Shown: piece by piece, positions 49,476 to 56,964 of the stretch
How positions within the stretch are numbered: position 1 is the first letter of the stretch
Layout of the letters: the number at the start of each line of letters is the position of its first letter
Assembly: GCA_947165045.1 (NCBI GenBank)
Contig: CAMUYW010000008.1
Span: forward strand, 1 to 64,000
Length of the DNA stretch: 64,000 bases
Direction: 5' to 3'
Source of the DNA: an uncultured Fibrobacter sp.
GTDB taxonomy: Bacteria; Fibrobacterota; Fibrobacteria; Fibrobacterales; Fibrobacteraceae
The notes under the pieces: model-generated
The model's database searches: none
Told to the model about the DNA's origin: nothing
The model's input: only the letters and a program-made list of their open reading frames with translations
Position numbers and translations under genes: made by a program

Positions 49476-50771
49476 ATGGAAGTCGAAAAAAGCAAATTGA
49501 CGGGCGACCAGAGCCGTTCAAAACCTGTGTACATCAATGATTTTGGCCTTTATTGCATTTTAGGTGGCGATAAAGCTCAAGTTCTTGATGCGCTCAAGAA
49601 TGGCGAACGTGGCAATTTTACCACGTACGATGTGGCTGGCGTTCAGCGCCCTGCGGCAACGATTGATTCCGAAACGCATCCTTCAATTGCTGATAAAAAG
49701 TTTGATAATCGCGTCAATCGACTTTCTCAAGCGGCTTTAGTCAGCGTCGAAAAGACTGTTAAAAAAGCGGTTGAAAAATACGGCGCAAACCGCGTAGGAA
49801 TTTTTATCGGTTCCTGCGACAATGGCTCCGAAGCATCGATGGCCGCGCTCAAGTGCTTTAAAGAAACGGGAACTTTCCCGGAAGGCTACGTTCTCGATTA
49901 CCAGCGGACTGATTTCCCGGCGCAATTTATTGCGCAACGATTTGGAATTACGGGATTGCTTTCGGTGCATTCTACAGCGTGTGCTTCTAGCGCGAGTGCT
50001 TTTGTTTCGGCGCGTAACAGCCTTTATGCCGGCAATTGCGATGTTGCGATTGTGGGCGGCGTCGATATTGCGTCCCTTTCGGTGATTCTTGGTTTTGCTT
50101 CGCTCGAAGCCATGAGCGATAAACCGACGAATCCATTTAGCGCGAATCGTTCTGGCCTTACGCTTGGCGATGCGGCCGTGTATTTTGTGGTGACCCGCGA
50201 GCCTGATGCTGATCTTTGCACGGTTGATTGCGAAAATCTCAAAGTAATTGGTTTTGGCGAAAGCGCCGATGCAGACCATATCACGGCTCCACGTGCCGAT
50301 GGGGAAGGCGCTTATCAGGCTATGAAAGCTGCGCTTGCAGATGCTGGCCTTAATGCCTCTCAAATTGGTTACGTAAATTTGCATGGAACAGGGACGGAAT
50401 TGAACGATGCTATGGAAAGCCGCGCTGTTCATCGAATTTTTGCTGACGACATTGGTGTGGCAACCGCTGATGTTCCGGTAAGCTCCACAAAAGCATTGAC
50501 CGGTCACACGCTTGGTGCTGCTGGCGCGTTGGAACTTGCATTCTGTTGCTTGGCGTTAAAGAGCGGTAACAAAAGCGGCGCATCTCGTAATAACGAAAAT
50601 GGCTGCGTTCTCCCGGCGCATCTTTTTGATGGCGTTGTTGATCCGAATCTCCCTCCGTTGCATTTGGTAAAAGCGGGCGAGACTGCAAAGAATCTCAAAT
50701 ATTGCATGAGTAATTCATTTGCCTTTGGTGGTTGCAACGTTTCCTTGATTGTCGAAAATGGTAGTGTATGA
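49476..50771 (+). CDS. Beta-ketoacyl-ACP synthase, aryl-polyene cluster (first)
   Basis: This 431-aa ketosynthase has an intact Cys-His-His triad: VHSTACASSASAFVSA, NLHGTGTELNDAME and STKALTGHTLGAAGALEL. SNSFAFGGCNVSLIV is near the end. It likely elongates the aryl starter, possibly paired with the chain-length factor. A non-conserved insert (about 378-400, SGNKSGASRNNENGC) lies before the last domain. The ATG at 49476 is used because the track TTG adds no family residues. It overlaps the following dehydratase gene by four bases (GTATGA). Confidence 0.9.
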   Translation: MEVEKSKLTGDQSRSKPVYINDFGLYCILGGDKAQVLDALKNGERGNFTTYDVAGVQRPAATIDSETHPSIADKKFDNRVNRLSQAALVSVEKTVKKAVEKYGANRVGIFIGSCDNGSEASMAALKCFKETGTFPEGYVLDYQRTDFPAQFIAQRFGITGLLSVHSTACASSASAFVSARNSLYAGNCDVAIVGGVDIASLSVILGFASLEAMSDKPTNPFSANRSGLTLGDAAVYFVVTREPDADLCTVDCENLKVIGFGESADADHITAPRADGEGAYQAMKAALADAGLNASQIGYVNLHGTGTELNDAMESRAVHRIFADDIGVATADVPVSSTKALTGHTLGAAGALELAFCCLALKSGNKSGASRNNENGCVLPAHLFDGVVDPNLPPLHLVKAGETAKNLKYCMSNSFAFGGCNVSLIVENGSV

Positions 50772-51232
50772 CAGATGTTTTTGATACAAAAGAATCGGTA
50801 AGTGAACTCGTTCCTCACAAGGGCAAAATGTTTTTGCTGGACCGCGTTCGTGATTACGATTTGAAAGAAAATTCCATTACGACCGAAATCGACATTTCTC
50901 GTGACAACTTGTTTTACGAAGAAGAACTCGGCGGCGTTCCTGCTTGGGTTGCTTTTGAATACATGGCACAAAGCGTTTCTGCTTTGTCGGGGCTTCATGG
51001 GCGCGCCAAGGGCGAAAAACCGAAAGCAGGCTTTATCATGAGTGTTTCAGGCTTTAAAGCGGATGTTCCTGTTTTTAAATCTGGCGAAACGGTCGTTATC
51101 AACGTGCTTGAAAATATCCGCATGGATAAAGCAGTTACGTTTGAAGGTTCTGCAACGGTCAATGGAACGCTTGCGGTCACGGTAAAACTCAATACAGTTG
51201 AAGTGGATGACCCTAAAAGTTCTTTAAATTGA
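50768..51232 (+). CDS. ApeP-like hotdog 3-hydroxyacyl-ACP dehydratase
   Basis: The 154-aa protein resembles the FabZ/ApeP dehydratase group. It reads SELVPHKGKMFLLDRVRDYD, VPAWVAFEYMAQSVSALSGLHGR (the catalytic Glu helix) and KAGFIMSVSGFKADVPVFKSGE. It would form the double bond in each polyene elongation cycle, with FabG and the ketosynthases beside it. Overlaps the upstream ketosynthase by four bases. Confidence 0.85.
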   Translation: MTDVFDTKESVSELVPHKGKMFLLDRVRDYDLKENSITTEIDISRDNLFYEEELGGVPAWVAFEYMAQSVSALSGLHGRAKGEKPKAGFIMSVSGFKADVPVFKSGETVVINVLENIRMDKAVTFEGSATVNGTLAVTVKLNTVEVDDPKSSLN

Positions 51233-51250
51233 TTTTTGAGGTATGGTATA

Positions 51251-51979
51251 ATGGAAAATGCAAAGTCTGTTTTAATTACGGGTGCAAGTGGCGGTATTGG
51301 GCTTGCTATTGCCGAAGCTGTTGCCAAAGAAGGCTACACGGTTGTCGCACATTACAATAAGAATTCTGCTCCGATTGATGCTCTTGCCGAGCGCATCCGC
51401 GAAAGTGGCGGAAACATTCGCACATTGCAATTCAACATTTGTGACCGTGAGCAATGCCGTGAAGTTCTAGAAAAAGACATTGCCGAAAACGGCGTGTACT
51501 ATGGCGTTGTTACAAATGCGGGCGTCTGTGCAGATGCTGCGTTCCCTGCCATGACCGATGGATACTGGGACAAAGTTTTGAACACCAATTTGAACGGATT
51601 CTACAATGTCGTTCATCCAATTGTGATGCCCATGTGTCGCAAGCGCAAAGGCCGCATCATCACGATTTCTTCTGTTTCTGGCGTGATTGGTAACCGCGGC
51701 CAGGTCAACTACAGTGCTTCCAAGGCAGGCCTCATTGGCGCTACAAAGGCTCTTGCTACAGAACTTGCTAGCCGCAATATCACGGTAAATAGCGTGGCTC
51801 CAGGCGTGATTGAAACCGAAATGATTAAGGATGCTCCGCTCGACATGATTCTGCCGACCATCCCCATGAAGCGCGTTGGCAAACCTGAAGAAGTTGCTGC
51901 AACGGTTGTGTTCTTGCTTTCCGAAGGCGCTGCGTATATCACTCGCCAGGTCATTTCGGTGAATGGAGGATTGGCGTGA
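51251..51979 (+). CDS. 3-oxoacyl-ACP reductase (FabG-type), aryl-polyene cluster
   Basis: The 242-aa short-chain dehydrogenase has the NADPH motif VLITGASGGIGLAIAEAV, TNAGVCADAAF, the catalytic SSVSGVIGNRGQVNYSASKAG (Ser-Tyr-Lys) and SVAPGVIETEMI. It reduces the beta-keto intermediate in each elongation round. Start ATG 51251 has GAGGT eight bases before. The final ketosynthase begins at GTG 51976 inside its last codons. Confidence 0.93.
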   Translation: MENAKSVLITGASGGIGLAIAEAVAKEGYTVVAHYNKNSAPIDALAERIRESGGNIRTLQFNICDREQCREVLEKDIAENGVYYGVVTNAGVCADAAFPAMTDGYWDKVLNTNLNGFYNVVHPIVMPMCRKRKGRIITISSVSGVIGNRGQVNYSASKAGLIGATKALATELASRNITVNSVAPGVIETEMIKDAPLDMILPTIPMKRVGKPEEVAATVVFLLSEGAAYITRQVISVNGGLA

Positions 51980-53205
51980 TTCGCAGAGTTGTTGTTACCG
52001 GAGGCAGTTGCGTTTCATCTTTAGGGATGGAACTCGATGAAATTTTTGCGCAACTCAAGACTTTGAAAAATCACATTGTCCGTATGGATGATTGGGACAA
52101 GTATGCACAAATAAACACGCGTTTGGCAGGCCCAATTCTCTATGATTTGCCGGAGTATCCTCGCAAAAAGATTCGTGGTGCAGGGCGCGTTGGCGTGCTT
52201 GCTATAGCATCTGCAGACAAGGCGATGCAAATGGCTGGGCTAGTGAGCGAAAAAGAACTCCTTAAATCGGGGCGTGTCGGAGTTGCTTACGGCTCTTCTA
52301 TGGGTAGCGTGCGTCCGCTTCTCGATTTTGTTTCCATGCAGAATCCGCCCTATGATTGCTCAAAAGTTTCGGCAACAACGTATATCCAGTCGATGCCGCA
52401 AACAACGGCAGTCAATGTGAGCTTGTTCTTTGGTTTGACCGGCCGACTCATTACGACAAATACCGCATGTACGAGCGGTAGCCTTTCGATTGGTTATGCT
52501 TACGAAGCGATTAAATATGGCATGCAAGATGTAATGATTGCAGGCGGTGCCGAAGAGTTGGCTGCAACAGAAACGGCAGTGTTTGACTCGCTTTTTGCAA
52601 CGAGTGTCAAGAACGATTCTCCTGAAATTACGCCGGCTCCGTACGACCGCGACCGAGACGGCCTTGTTATCGGCGAGGGCGCGGGAACGCTTGTGCTCGA
52701 AGAATACGAGCATGCGAAGGCTCGCGGTGCGCATATTTATGCGGAACTTGTTGGCTTTGGGCACAATACGGATGGCGAACACATCACGCAGCCCAAGAAA
52801 GAGACTATGCAAAAATCTCTTGAAATTGCTCTTGATGATGCGCAAATTTCACCGGATGCCATTGGCTATGTGAATGCACATGGAACGGCAACGCATTATG
52901 GCGATATCGCCGAAAGCTGGGCTACGTTCAATGCGTTCAAGCAACGTTCAGTCGCTATTTCAAGCCTTAAGAGCTACATCGGGCATACGCTTGGCGCGTG
53001 CGGCGGAATTGAAGCATGGCTCGGCATTAACATGATGAATCGCGGTTGGTTCAGCCCCAACTTGAATTTGAAAAATATCGATCCGGAATGTGCTCCTCTC
53101 GATTACATTACCGGTGACGGGCGTGAAATTGACACGGAATATGTAATGTCAAACAACTTTGCATTCGGCGGCATCAATACTTCGCTCATTTTCAAACGAA
53201 TGTAG
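51976..53205 (+). CDS. Beta-ketoacyl-ACP synthase, aryl-polyene cluster (second)
   Basis: A 409-aa FabF-type ketosynthase with a complete active site: TNTACTSGSLSIGYAYEAI, NAHGTATHYGD and SSLKSYIGHTLGACGGIEAW. Its start is GTG with GGAGG six bases upstream, overlapping fabG by four bases. It closes the right-facing arm. In aryl-polyene systems one ketosynthase works with a chain-length factor and another handles starter condensation; which does which here cannot be told from sequence alone. Confidence 0.92.
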   Translation: MIRRVVVTGGSCVSSLGMELDEIFAQLKTLKNHIVRMDDWDKYAQINTRLAGPILYDLPEYPRKKIRGAGRVGVLAIASADKAMQMAGLVSEKELLKSGRVGVAYGSSMGSVRPLLDFVSMQNPPYDCSKVSATTYIQSMPQTTAVNVSLFFGLTGRLITTNTACTSGSLSIGYAYEAIKYGMQDVMIAGGAEELAATETAVFDSLFATSVKNDSPEITPAPYDRDRDGLVIGEGAGTLVLEEYEHAKARGAHIYAELVGFGHNTDGEHITQPKKETMQKSLEIALDDAQISPDAIGYVNAHGTATHYGDIAESWATFNAFKQRSVAISSLKSYIGHTLGACGGIEAWLGINMMNRGWFSPNLNLKNIDPECAPLDYITGDGREIDTEYVMSNNFAFGGINTSLIFKRM

Positions 53206-53218
53206 GAGTCTTTCTGAG

Positions 53219-53250
53219 TAGTCATCCTCGCGTTGCGAGAATCCGTAATT
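53219..53250. repeat. Palindromic repeat after the aryl-polyene cluster
   Basis: GTAGTCATCCTCGCGTTGCGAGAATCCG contains CTCGC/GCGAG arms and the GTCATCC end. It may form the terminator of the operon. Confidence 0.55.
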
Positions 53251-53276
53251 TCTAGGTCCTGCATTTGTCGAAAAAT

Positions 53277-54161
53277 CTAGGACTTTTCTAGTAATTTTTC
53301 TACGGTCGCGATAATCTTGTCGCGTTCACCGCACCAGTTCGGAGCAATCAAAAGTTCGCTCGAGCTTTCACCACTGAATCGTTCAATGGCGATGTTCTTG
53401 CCGATAATCTTAATCATCTCGGCAACCGCTTCGCAGTATTCTTCAAACGAAAGCAATTTGATTTCGCCGTTGGCAAAATCTTGTGCCATCACCGTTCCCA
53501 CAACAATATGGAGCGGGTGAATTTTCACCGCGGCAAGATTCAAATCGTAAACGACTTGTGCCGTGTGCTTGAAGTCTTCCATCTTTTCGCCAGGGAGCCC
53601 GACAATCACATGTGTCGTTACTGTGAGGCCAGCAGCTTGGCAACGCTTTACGGCATCTTCGAATTCGGCAAGTGTATGACGGCGATTAATGCCTGCGAGC
53701 GTCAAGTCGTTTGCAGTCTGGAGGCCTATTTCAACGATTATCGGCTTTTTGCGGTTGAGCTCGGCGAGGTATTCGACCTTCTCGTCTTCAAGGCAGTCCG
53801 GTCGCGTACCAATCGCAAGCCCAGCAATTTCTGGATGCTTGATAATCGGGTCGATGATGCCTTTCAAATGTTCAAGCGGCGCATGCGTATTCGTGTATGG
53901 CTGCAAGTAGGCGAGGATGCCTGCATTCGGGTACTTGTCGCGAAGCTTTGGAACAAATTTTTCGAGCTGTTCTTGAATAGAAACTTTAGCTTCGTCAAAA
54001 ACAGGACTGAAACTGCGGTTGTTGCAGTAGCTGCATCCCGAAAATCCCTTGGTTCCATCGAGGTTCGGGCAGCTCATTCCGCCATTGAGCGGGAGCTTGC
54101 GTACCTTGAGGTAGTTCGGGAATAGTTCCAAAAGTAAATCGCGATAAGGTTTGTAATGCAT
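53277..54161 (-). CDS. YhcC-type radical SAM protein (TIGR01212 family)
   Basis: The 294-aa protein matches the YhcC/TIGR01212 group: MHYKPYRDLLLELFPNYLKVRKLPLNGGMSCPNLDGTKGFSGCSYCNN. The cluster-binding cysteines have the variant CX14CX2C spacing typical of Elp3-related radical SAM enzymes. ILAYLQPYTNTHAP, GLAIGTRPDCL, TVTTHVIVGLPGE and VKIHPLHIVVGT follow. The function of this conserved family is not settled. TATCTTTA stands four bases before the ATG and there is no Shine-Dalgarno. Confidence 0.87.
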   Translation of the reverse strand: MHYKPYRDLLLELFPNYLKVRKLPLNGGMSCPNLDGTKGFSGCSYCNNRSFSPVFDEAKVSIQEQLEKFVPKLRDKYPNAGILAYLQPYTNTHAPLEHLKGIIDPIIKHPEIAGLAIGTRPDCLEDEKVEYLAELNRKKPIIVEIGLQTANDLTLAGINRRHTLAEFEDAVKRCQAAGLTVTTHVIVGLPGEKMEDFKHTAQVVYDLNLAAVKIHPLHIVVGTVMAQDFANGEIKLLSFEEYCEAVAEMIKIIGKNIAIERFSGESSSELLIAPNWCGERDKIIATVEKLLEKS

Positions 54162-54165
54162 GGCC

Positions 54166-54173
54166 TAAAGATA
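54166..54173 (-). promoter_or_regulatory. TAnnTTTn box before the YhcC-type gene
   Basis: On the minus strand TATCTTTA, then GGCC, then ATG: identical in box and spacing to hemA. Confidence 0.5.
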
Positions 54174-54197
54174 TAAATAAATCGAGTGTGAAAAATG

Positions 54198-54680
54198 TCA
54201 ATGATGCGTAGATGGGACGATTGTATCAATTTTTATGTTTCGTTTAATCAAGCTATCTTTAATAAAAAATGATTTCATTTTTAACTGATAGGTGGTGTCA
54301 TGAATGGTCGTGTCAAAAATGAATTTTTCGTTATATCTTCGACCTTTAATTTTTTCATTTGTTTCGTATACTATTCCATTTTTATATAAGAACTCTTTCT
54401 TTAATTTAACTTTTATGGAATCGGGTTTTATAGAATCTGTATTATCGGTTTTGTTCAAATTCTTACAACTTATGCGATCATAACAATTCATTTGTTTTGC
54501 TTCAACCCATCCGTGTAATTGGAGTGAAAATCCAGGACATTCTTCTGCACGATAAAGAAATGTTATATGATTGCAATCAATTGTGGTGTCTTTTAATATC
54601 GTTGGCGGAATTTCAGAATAGCAAGAACTTTCGACATAAACGAAAAAAACAAATATAAAGAGAAATGATAATTTATTCAT
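54198..54680 (-). CDS. AT-rich secreted protein, function unknown
   Basis: This 160-aa protein has a hydrophobic N-terminus (MNKLSFLFIFVFFVYVESSC), which could be a signal peptide, with Cys20 possibly lipidated (ESSC is a poor lipobox). The mature part is Lys/Asp/Thr-rich, with DTT repeats (KDTTIDC, FDTTIHDTTYQLK) and four more cysteines. ATG 54680 is preferred over 54689 because AAGGA lies eight bases upstream. It is AT-rich relative to the flanking genes, suggesting acquired DNA. No family recognised. Confidence 0.55.
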   Translation of the reverse strand: MNKLSFLFIFVFFVYVESSCYSEIPPTILKDTTIDCNHITFLYRAEECPGFSLQLHGWVEAKQMNCYDRISCKNLNKTDNTDSIKPDSIKVKLKKEFLYKNGIVYETNEKIKGRRYNEKFIFDTTIHDTTYQLKMKSFFIKDSLIKRNIKIDTIVPSTHH

Positions 54681-54689
54681 CTTGAGCAT

Positions 54690-54985
54690 CCTTTTTATCG
54701 AAAGTCTCTACAATCATACAAAAATTTTAACTATTTGAATAGGTTTTCTTTTAAAAGGTGGGAGGGGTGTCTTGAGTCTCTCCTCTATCCAAATACACTT
54801 GCTACACATTTTACAATGTTCGTATTATACTTGGGCTAAAAAGGGGCTTTGTGCTCGCGGAATTCCCTGTTCAAGTATATATTTAAGCTAGAAATAATTG
54901 GATCCTTCACTGTCGTTTAGGATGACACTAAAGATGTTGTCGACGGCTGTTGAATGTTCCTGATTAAATCATAAATGAGGTTTTC
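54690..54985. other. Upstream region of the xylanase gene
   Basis: This gap of about 300 bases holds an AT-rich left part, GGGAGGGG near 54769, and an inverted copy of the palindromic repeat (GGATCCTTCACTGTCGTTTAGGATGAC, 54900-54930). GAGG precedes the xylanase ATG. No gene is supported. Regulatory sites for the xylanase probably lie here, but I cannot assign one. Confidence 0.45.
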
Positions 54986-56635
54986 ATGATTTTAAAGAAC
55001 AAAAAGGCTCTTGCGATTGCGGCGACCGTTGCCATGGCATTTTCTGTGCCGTCTTTTGCACAGTTGAATAATGGTGATATGGAGTATGGTGACGGTGGCT
55101 GGTATTTGTGGAACAATCCCGATGGCCCGGCAAAAGCAGAATCGCAGATTGCCGTGCAGGGGCTTGGTGTCGATGGCTCTCAGGGCGCAAAGGTCGTGGT
55201 GAAGGAACTGCCGAATCCGTGGTGGGGCTTGCAGCTTCAACCGCCTAAATTCCTTGCTGATTCAGGCTTTTACAAGCTTACCTTCAAGGCTAAGGGCAAT
55301 ATGCCGATTAATTCCGTGGTGCAAGGTGGCCCGCCGGACTACCGCCAAAAAGAAAGCGCTTCGTTTGACTTGACGGACAAGTGGCAGACTTATGAAATGA
55401 TTTTCCTTGCTGACCAGAAGGGTTACGGCCTCAACAACATTACGTTCCAGATTGGTCTTAAGAAGGGCTGGATTCAGCTCGATGATGTCGAGGTCGAAAA
55501 GATGGACGAAATGTCAGACCCGGCATGGTACGAAGCAGCAGACTCTCGCATCGATAGCCTCCGCAAGGCGGATTTCACGGTCAAGGCGAATCCGGGCGAA
55601 AAGGTCCATGTGAAGCTGTTGCGCCATTCGTTCCCGTTCGGTACGGCGCTCGCTCTCTACGACACCAAGGACAGCACTGAAAACTGGTACCGCAATGCCG
55701 CCAAGAAGTACTTCTGGCATGGCGTCTCTGAAAACCAGTTCAAGTGGCCGGAATACGAACCGAAGAAGGGCAAGATCAAGCGTGAAGAAATGAAGGAATA
55801 CACCGACTTCACGGCTCAGAATCACTGGAAGCTTCGCGGTCACGCTCTCATGTGGAGCCACCAGGGCTACGGTTTCGACAAGCACTACAGCAACAAGGGT
55901 AGCTGCGAAGAAATGGCTGAAAAGCTCAAGGCACGCATCAATCGCGACCTCAAGGAATACAAGGGCAAGATTACGGAATACGACGTGTGGAACGAACCGA
56001 TTCATGAATCCTGGACTTTCAACAAGTGTGGTTGGGAAATTCTCGATAGCGCATTCGTATGGGCTCACAAGGCTGACCCGAAGGCAATCCTCTACATCAA
56101 CGATTACAACGTCGTCGCCGCTGGTGAAACGGACCGCTATTACGGTTTGATCAAGGGTATGCTTGACCGCAAGGTGCCTGTGATGGGCATTGGCGTGCAG
56201 TGCCACTTTGGTCTCCGTCCAGTGATTCCGGGACTTATTAAGGCTCGTCTCGACAAGCTCGCTTCTCTCGGCCTCCCGATTAAGGTGACTGAATTTGACG
56301 TGGGCGATTGGCAGCTCGGCATGAACGATACCGAAGAAGTCCAGGCCGAAAAGTTCGAAACCTTCATCCGTACTGCCTTTAGCCACCCGGCTGTGAACGG
56401 CATTGTGCTCTGGGGTTTCTGGGACAATCGTCACTGGGTCAAGAACGGAGGCATGATTGCTTCTGATGGTCGCGAAAAGCCCGCTGCAAAGCGCGTCTAC
56501 GACTTGTGGCACAAGGTCTGGACGACTGACCTCTACGCAACTGCCGACGAAAATGGCGAAGCCAAGTTCCGCGGATTTAAGGGCTACTACCAAGTCAACG
56601 CTGGCGACAAGAAGTACCAAATTACCGTGAAGTAG
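54986..56635 (+). CDS. Secreted GH10 endo-1,4-beta-xylanase with N-terminal CBM-like domain
   Basis: The 549-aa protein has a Sec signal (LAIAATVAMAFSVPSFA, cleaved after about residue 25). A beta-sandwich carbohydrate-binding-like module follows (about 26-175: LNNGDMEYGDGGWYLWNNPDGPAKAES, PWWGLQLQPPKF, WIQLDDVEVE), then GH10 (about 185-500). The catalytic motifs are intact: LRGHALMWSHQ, ITEYDVWNEPIHE with the acid/base Glu, and LPIKVTEFDVGDWQ with the nucleophile Glu. LWGFWDNRHW is the usual Trp platform. The last 45 residues (WTTDLYATADENGEAKFRGFKGYY) form a small beta tail. It hydrolyses xylan in plant cell walls. Confidence 0.95.
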   Translation: MILKNKKALAIAATVAMAFSVPSFAQLNNGDMEYGDGGWYLWNNPDGPAKAESQIAVQGLGVDGSQGAKVVVKELPNPWWGLQLQPPKFLADSGFYKLTFKAKGNMPINSVVQGGPPDYRQKESASFDLTDKWQTYEMIFLADQKGYGLNNITFQIGLKKGWIQLDDVEVEKMDEMSDPAWYEAADSRIDSLRKADFTVKANPGEKVHVKLLRHSFPFGTALALYDTKDSTENWYRNAAKKYFWHGVSENQFKWPEYEPKKGKIKREEMKEYTDFTAQNHWKLRGHALMWSHQGYGFDKHYSNKGSCEEMAEKLKARINRDLKEYKGKITEYDVWNEPIHESWTFNKCGWEILDSAFVWAHKADPKAILYINDYNVVAAGETDRYYGLIKGMLDRKVPVMGIGVQCHFGLRPVIPGLIKARLDKLASLGLPIKVTEFDVGDWQLGMNDTEEVQAEKFETFIRTAFSHPAVNGIVLWGFWDNRHWVKNGGMIASDGREKPAAKRVYDLWHKVWTTDLYATADENGEAKFRGFKGYYQVNAGDKKYQITVK

Positions 56636-56647
56636 CTGTGAGGCTTG

Positions 56648-56724
56648 CGTCATCCTGAGCCCGTTAGGTGAAGGATTCAGTCAAGTCAAAACTTCACTGG
56701 ATTCTTCGCTACGCTCAGAATGAC
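56648..56724. repeat. Pair of opposed palindromic repeats after the xylanase gene
   Basis: GTCATCCTGAGCCCGTTAGGTGAAGGATTC is followed 16 bases later by the inverted GGATTCTTCGCTACGCTCAGAATGAC. The two halves could also pair with each other into a long hairpin. Confidence 0.7.
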
Positions 56725-56744
56725 GAGTTGCGAATGCCTTTTTC

Positions 56745-56769
56745 AAAAGCCGCTTCATGCGGCTTTTTC
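56745..56769 (+). terminator. Terminator after the xylanase gene
   Basis: AAAAGCCGC-TTCAT-GCGGCTTTTT forms a strong stem with T-run just before the small membrane protein gene. Confidence 0.8.
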
Positions 56770-56781
56770 TATTTTATAAGC

Positions 56782-56958
56782 ATGAAACAGAAAATCCCCG
56801 GAATCCTCTTTTTACTTGCCATGCCTCTCTCAGTCCTCTTGTACATCAAGGTAGAGGCGTTCTCGGGTTCCGAAATTCTCGGGCTCTTTTCTGCCGTAGC
56901 ACTTTACGTAGTTGTTGCGCTTGTCATCGCGCTATTATTCAATAAAAAAGAGCAGTAA
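56782..56958 (+). CDS. 58-aa membrane protein, function unknown
   Basis: This small protein has two hydrophobic helices (about 5-21, IPGILFLLAMPLSVLLY, and 30-52, ILGLFSAVALYVVVALVIALLF) and a Lys-rich end (NKKEQ). The ATG at 56782 comes 13 bases after a terminator hairpin. The longer track ORF begins inside intergenic repeats and is not credible. No clear ribosome binding site; translation plausible but unproven. Unknown family. Confidence 0.5.
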   Translation: MKQKIPGILFLLAMPLSVLLYIKVEAFSGSEILGLFSAVALYVVVALVIALLFNKKEQ

Positions 56959-56964
56959 CCAACC

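Noticed and set aside
37079-53205. Flexirubin/dialkylresorcinol cluster
   Set aside because: No DarA/DarB-like condensing enzymes in the window; gene set fits a simple aryl-polyene locus.
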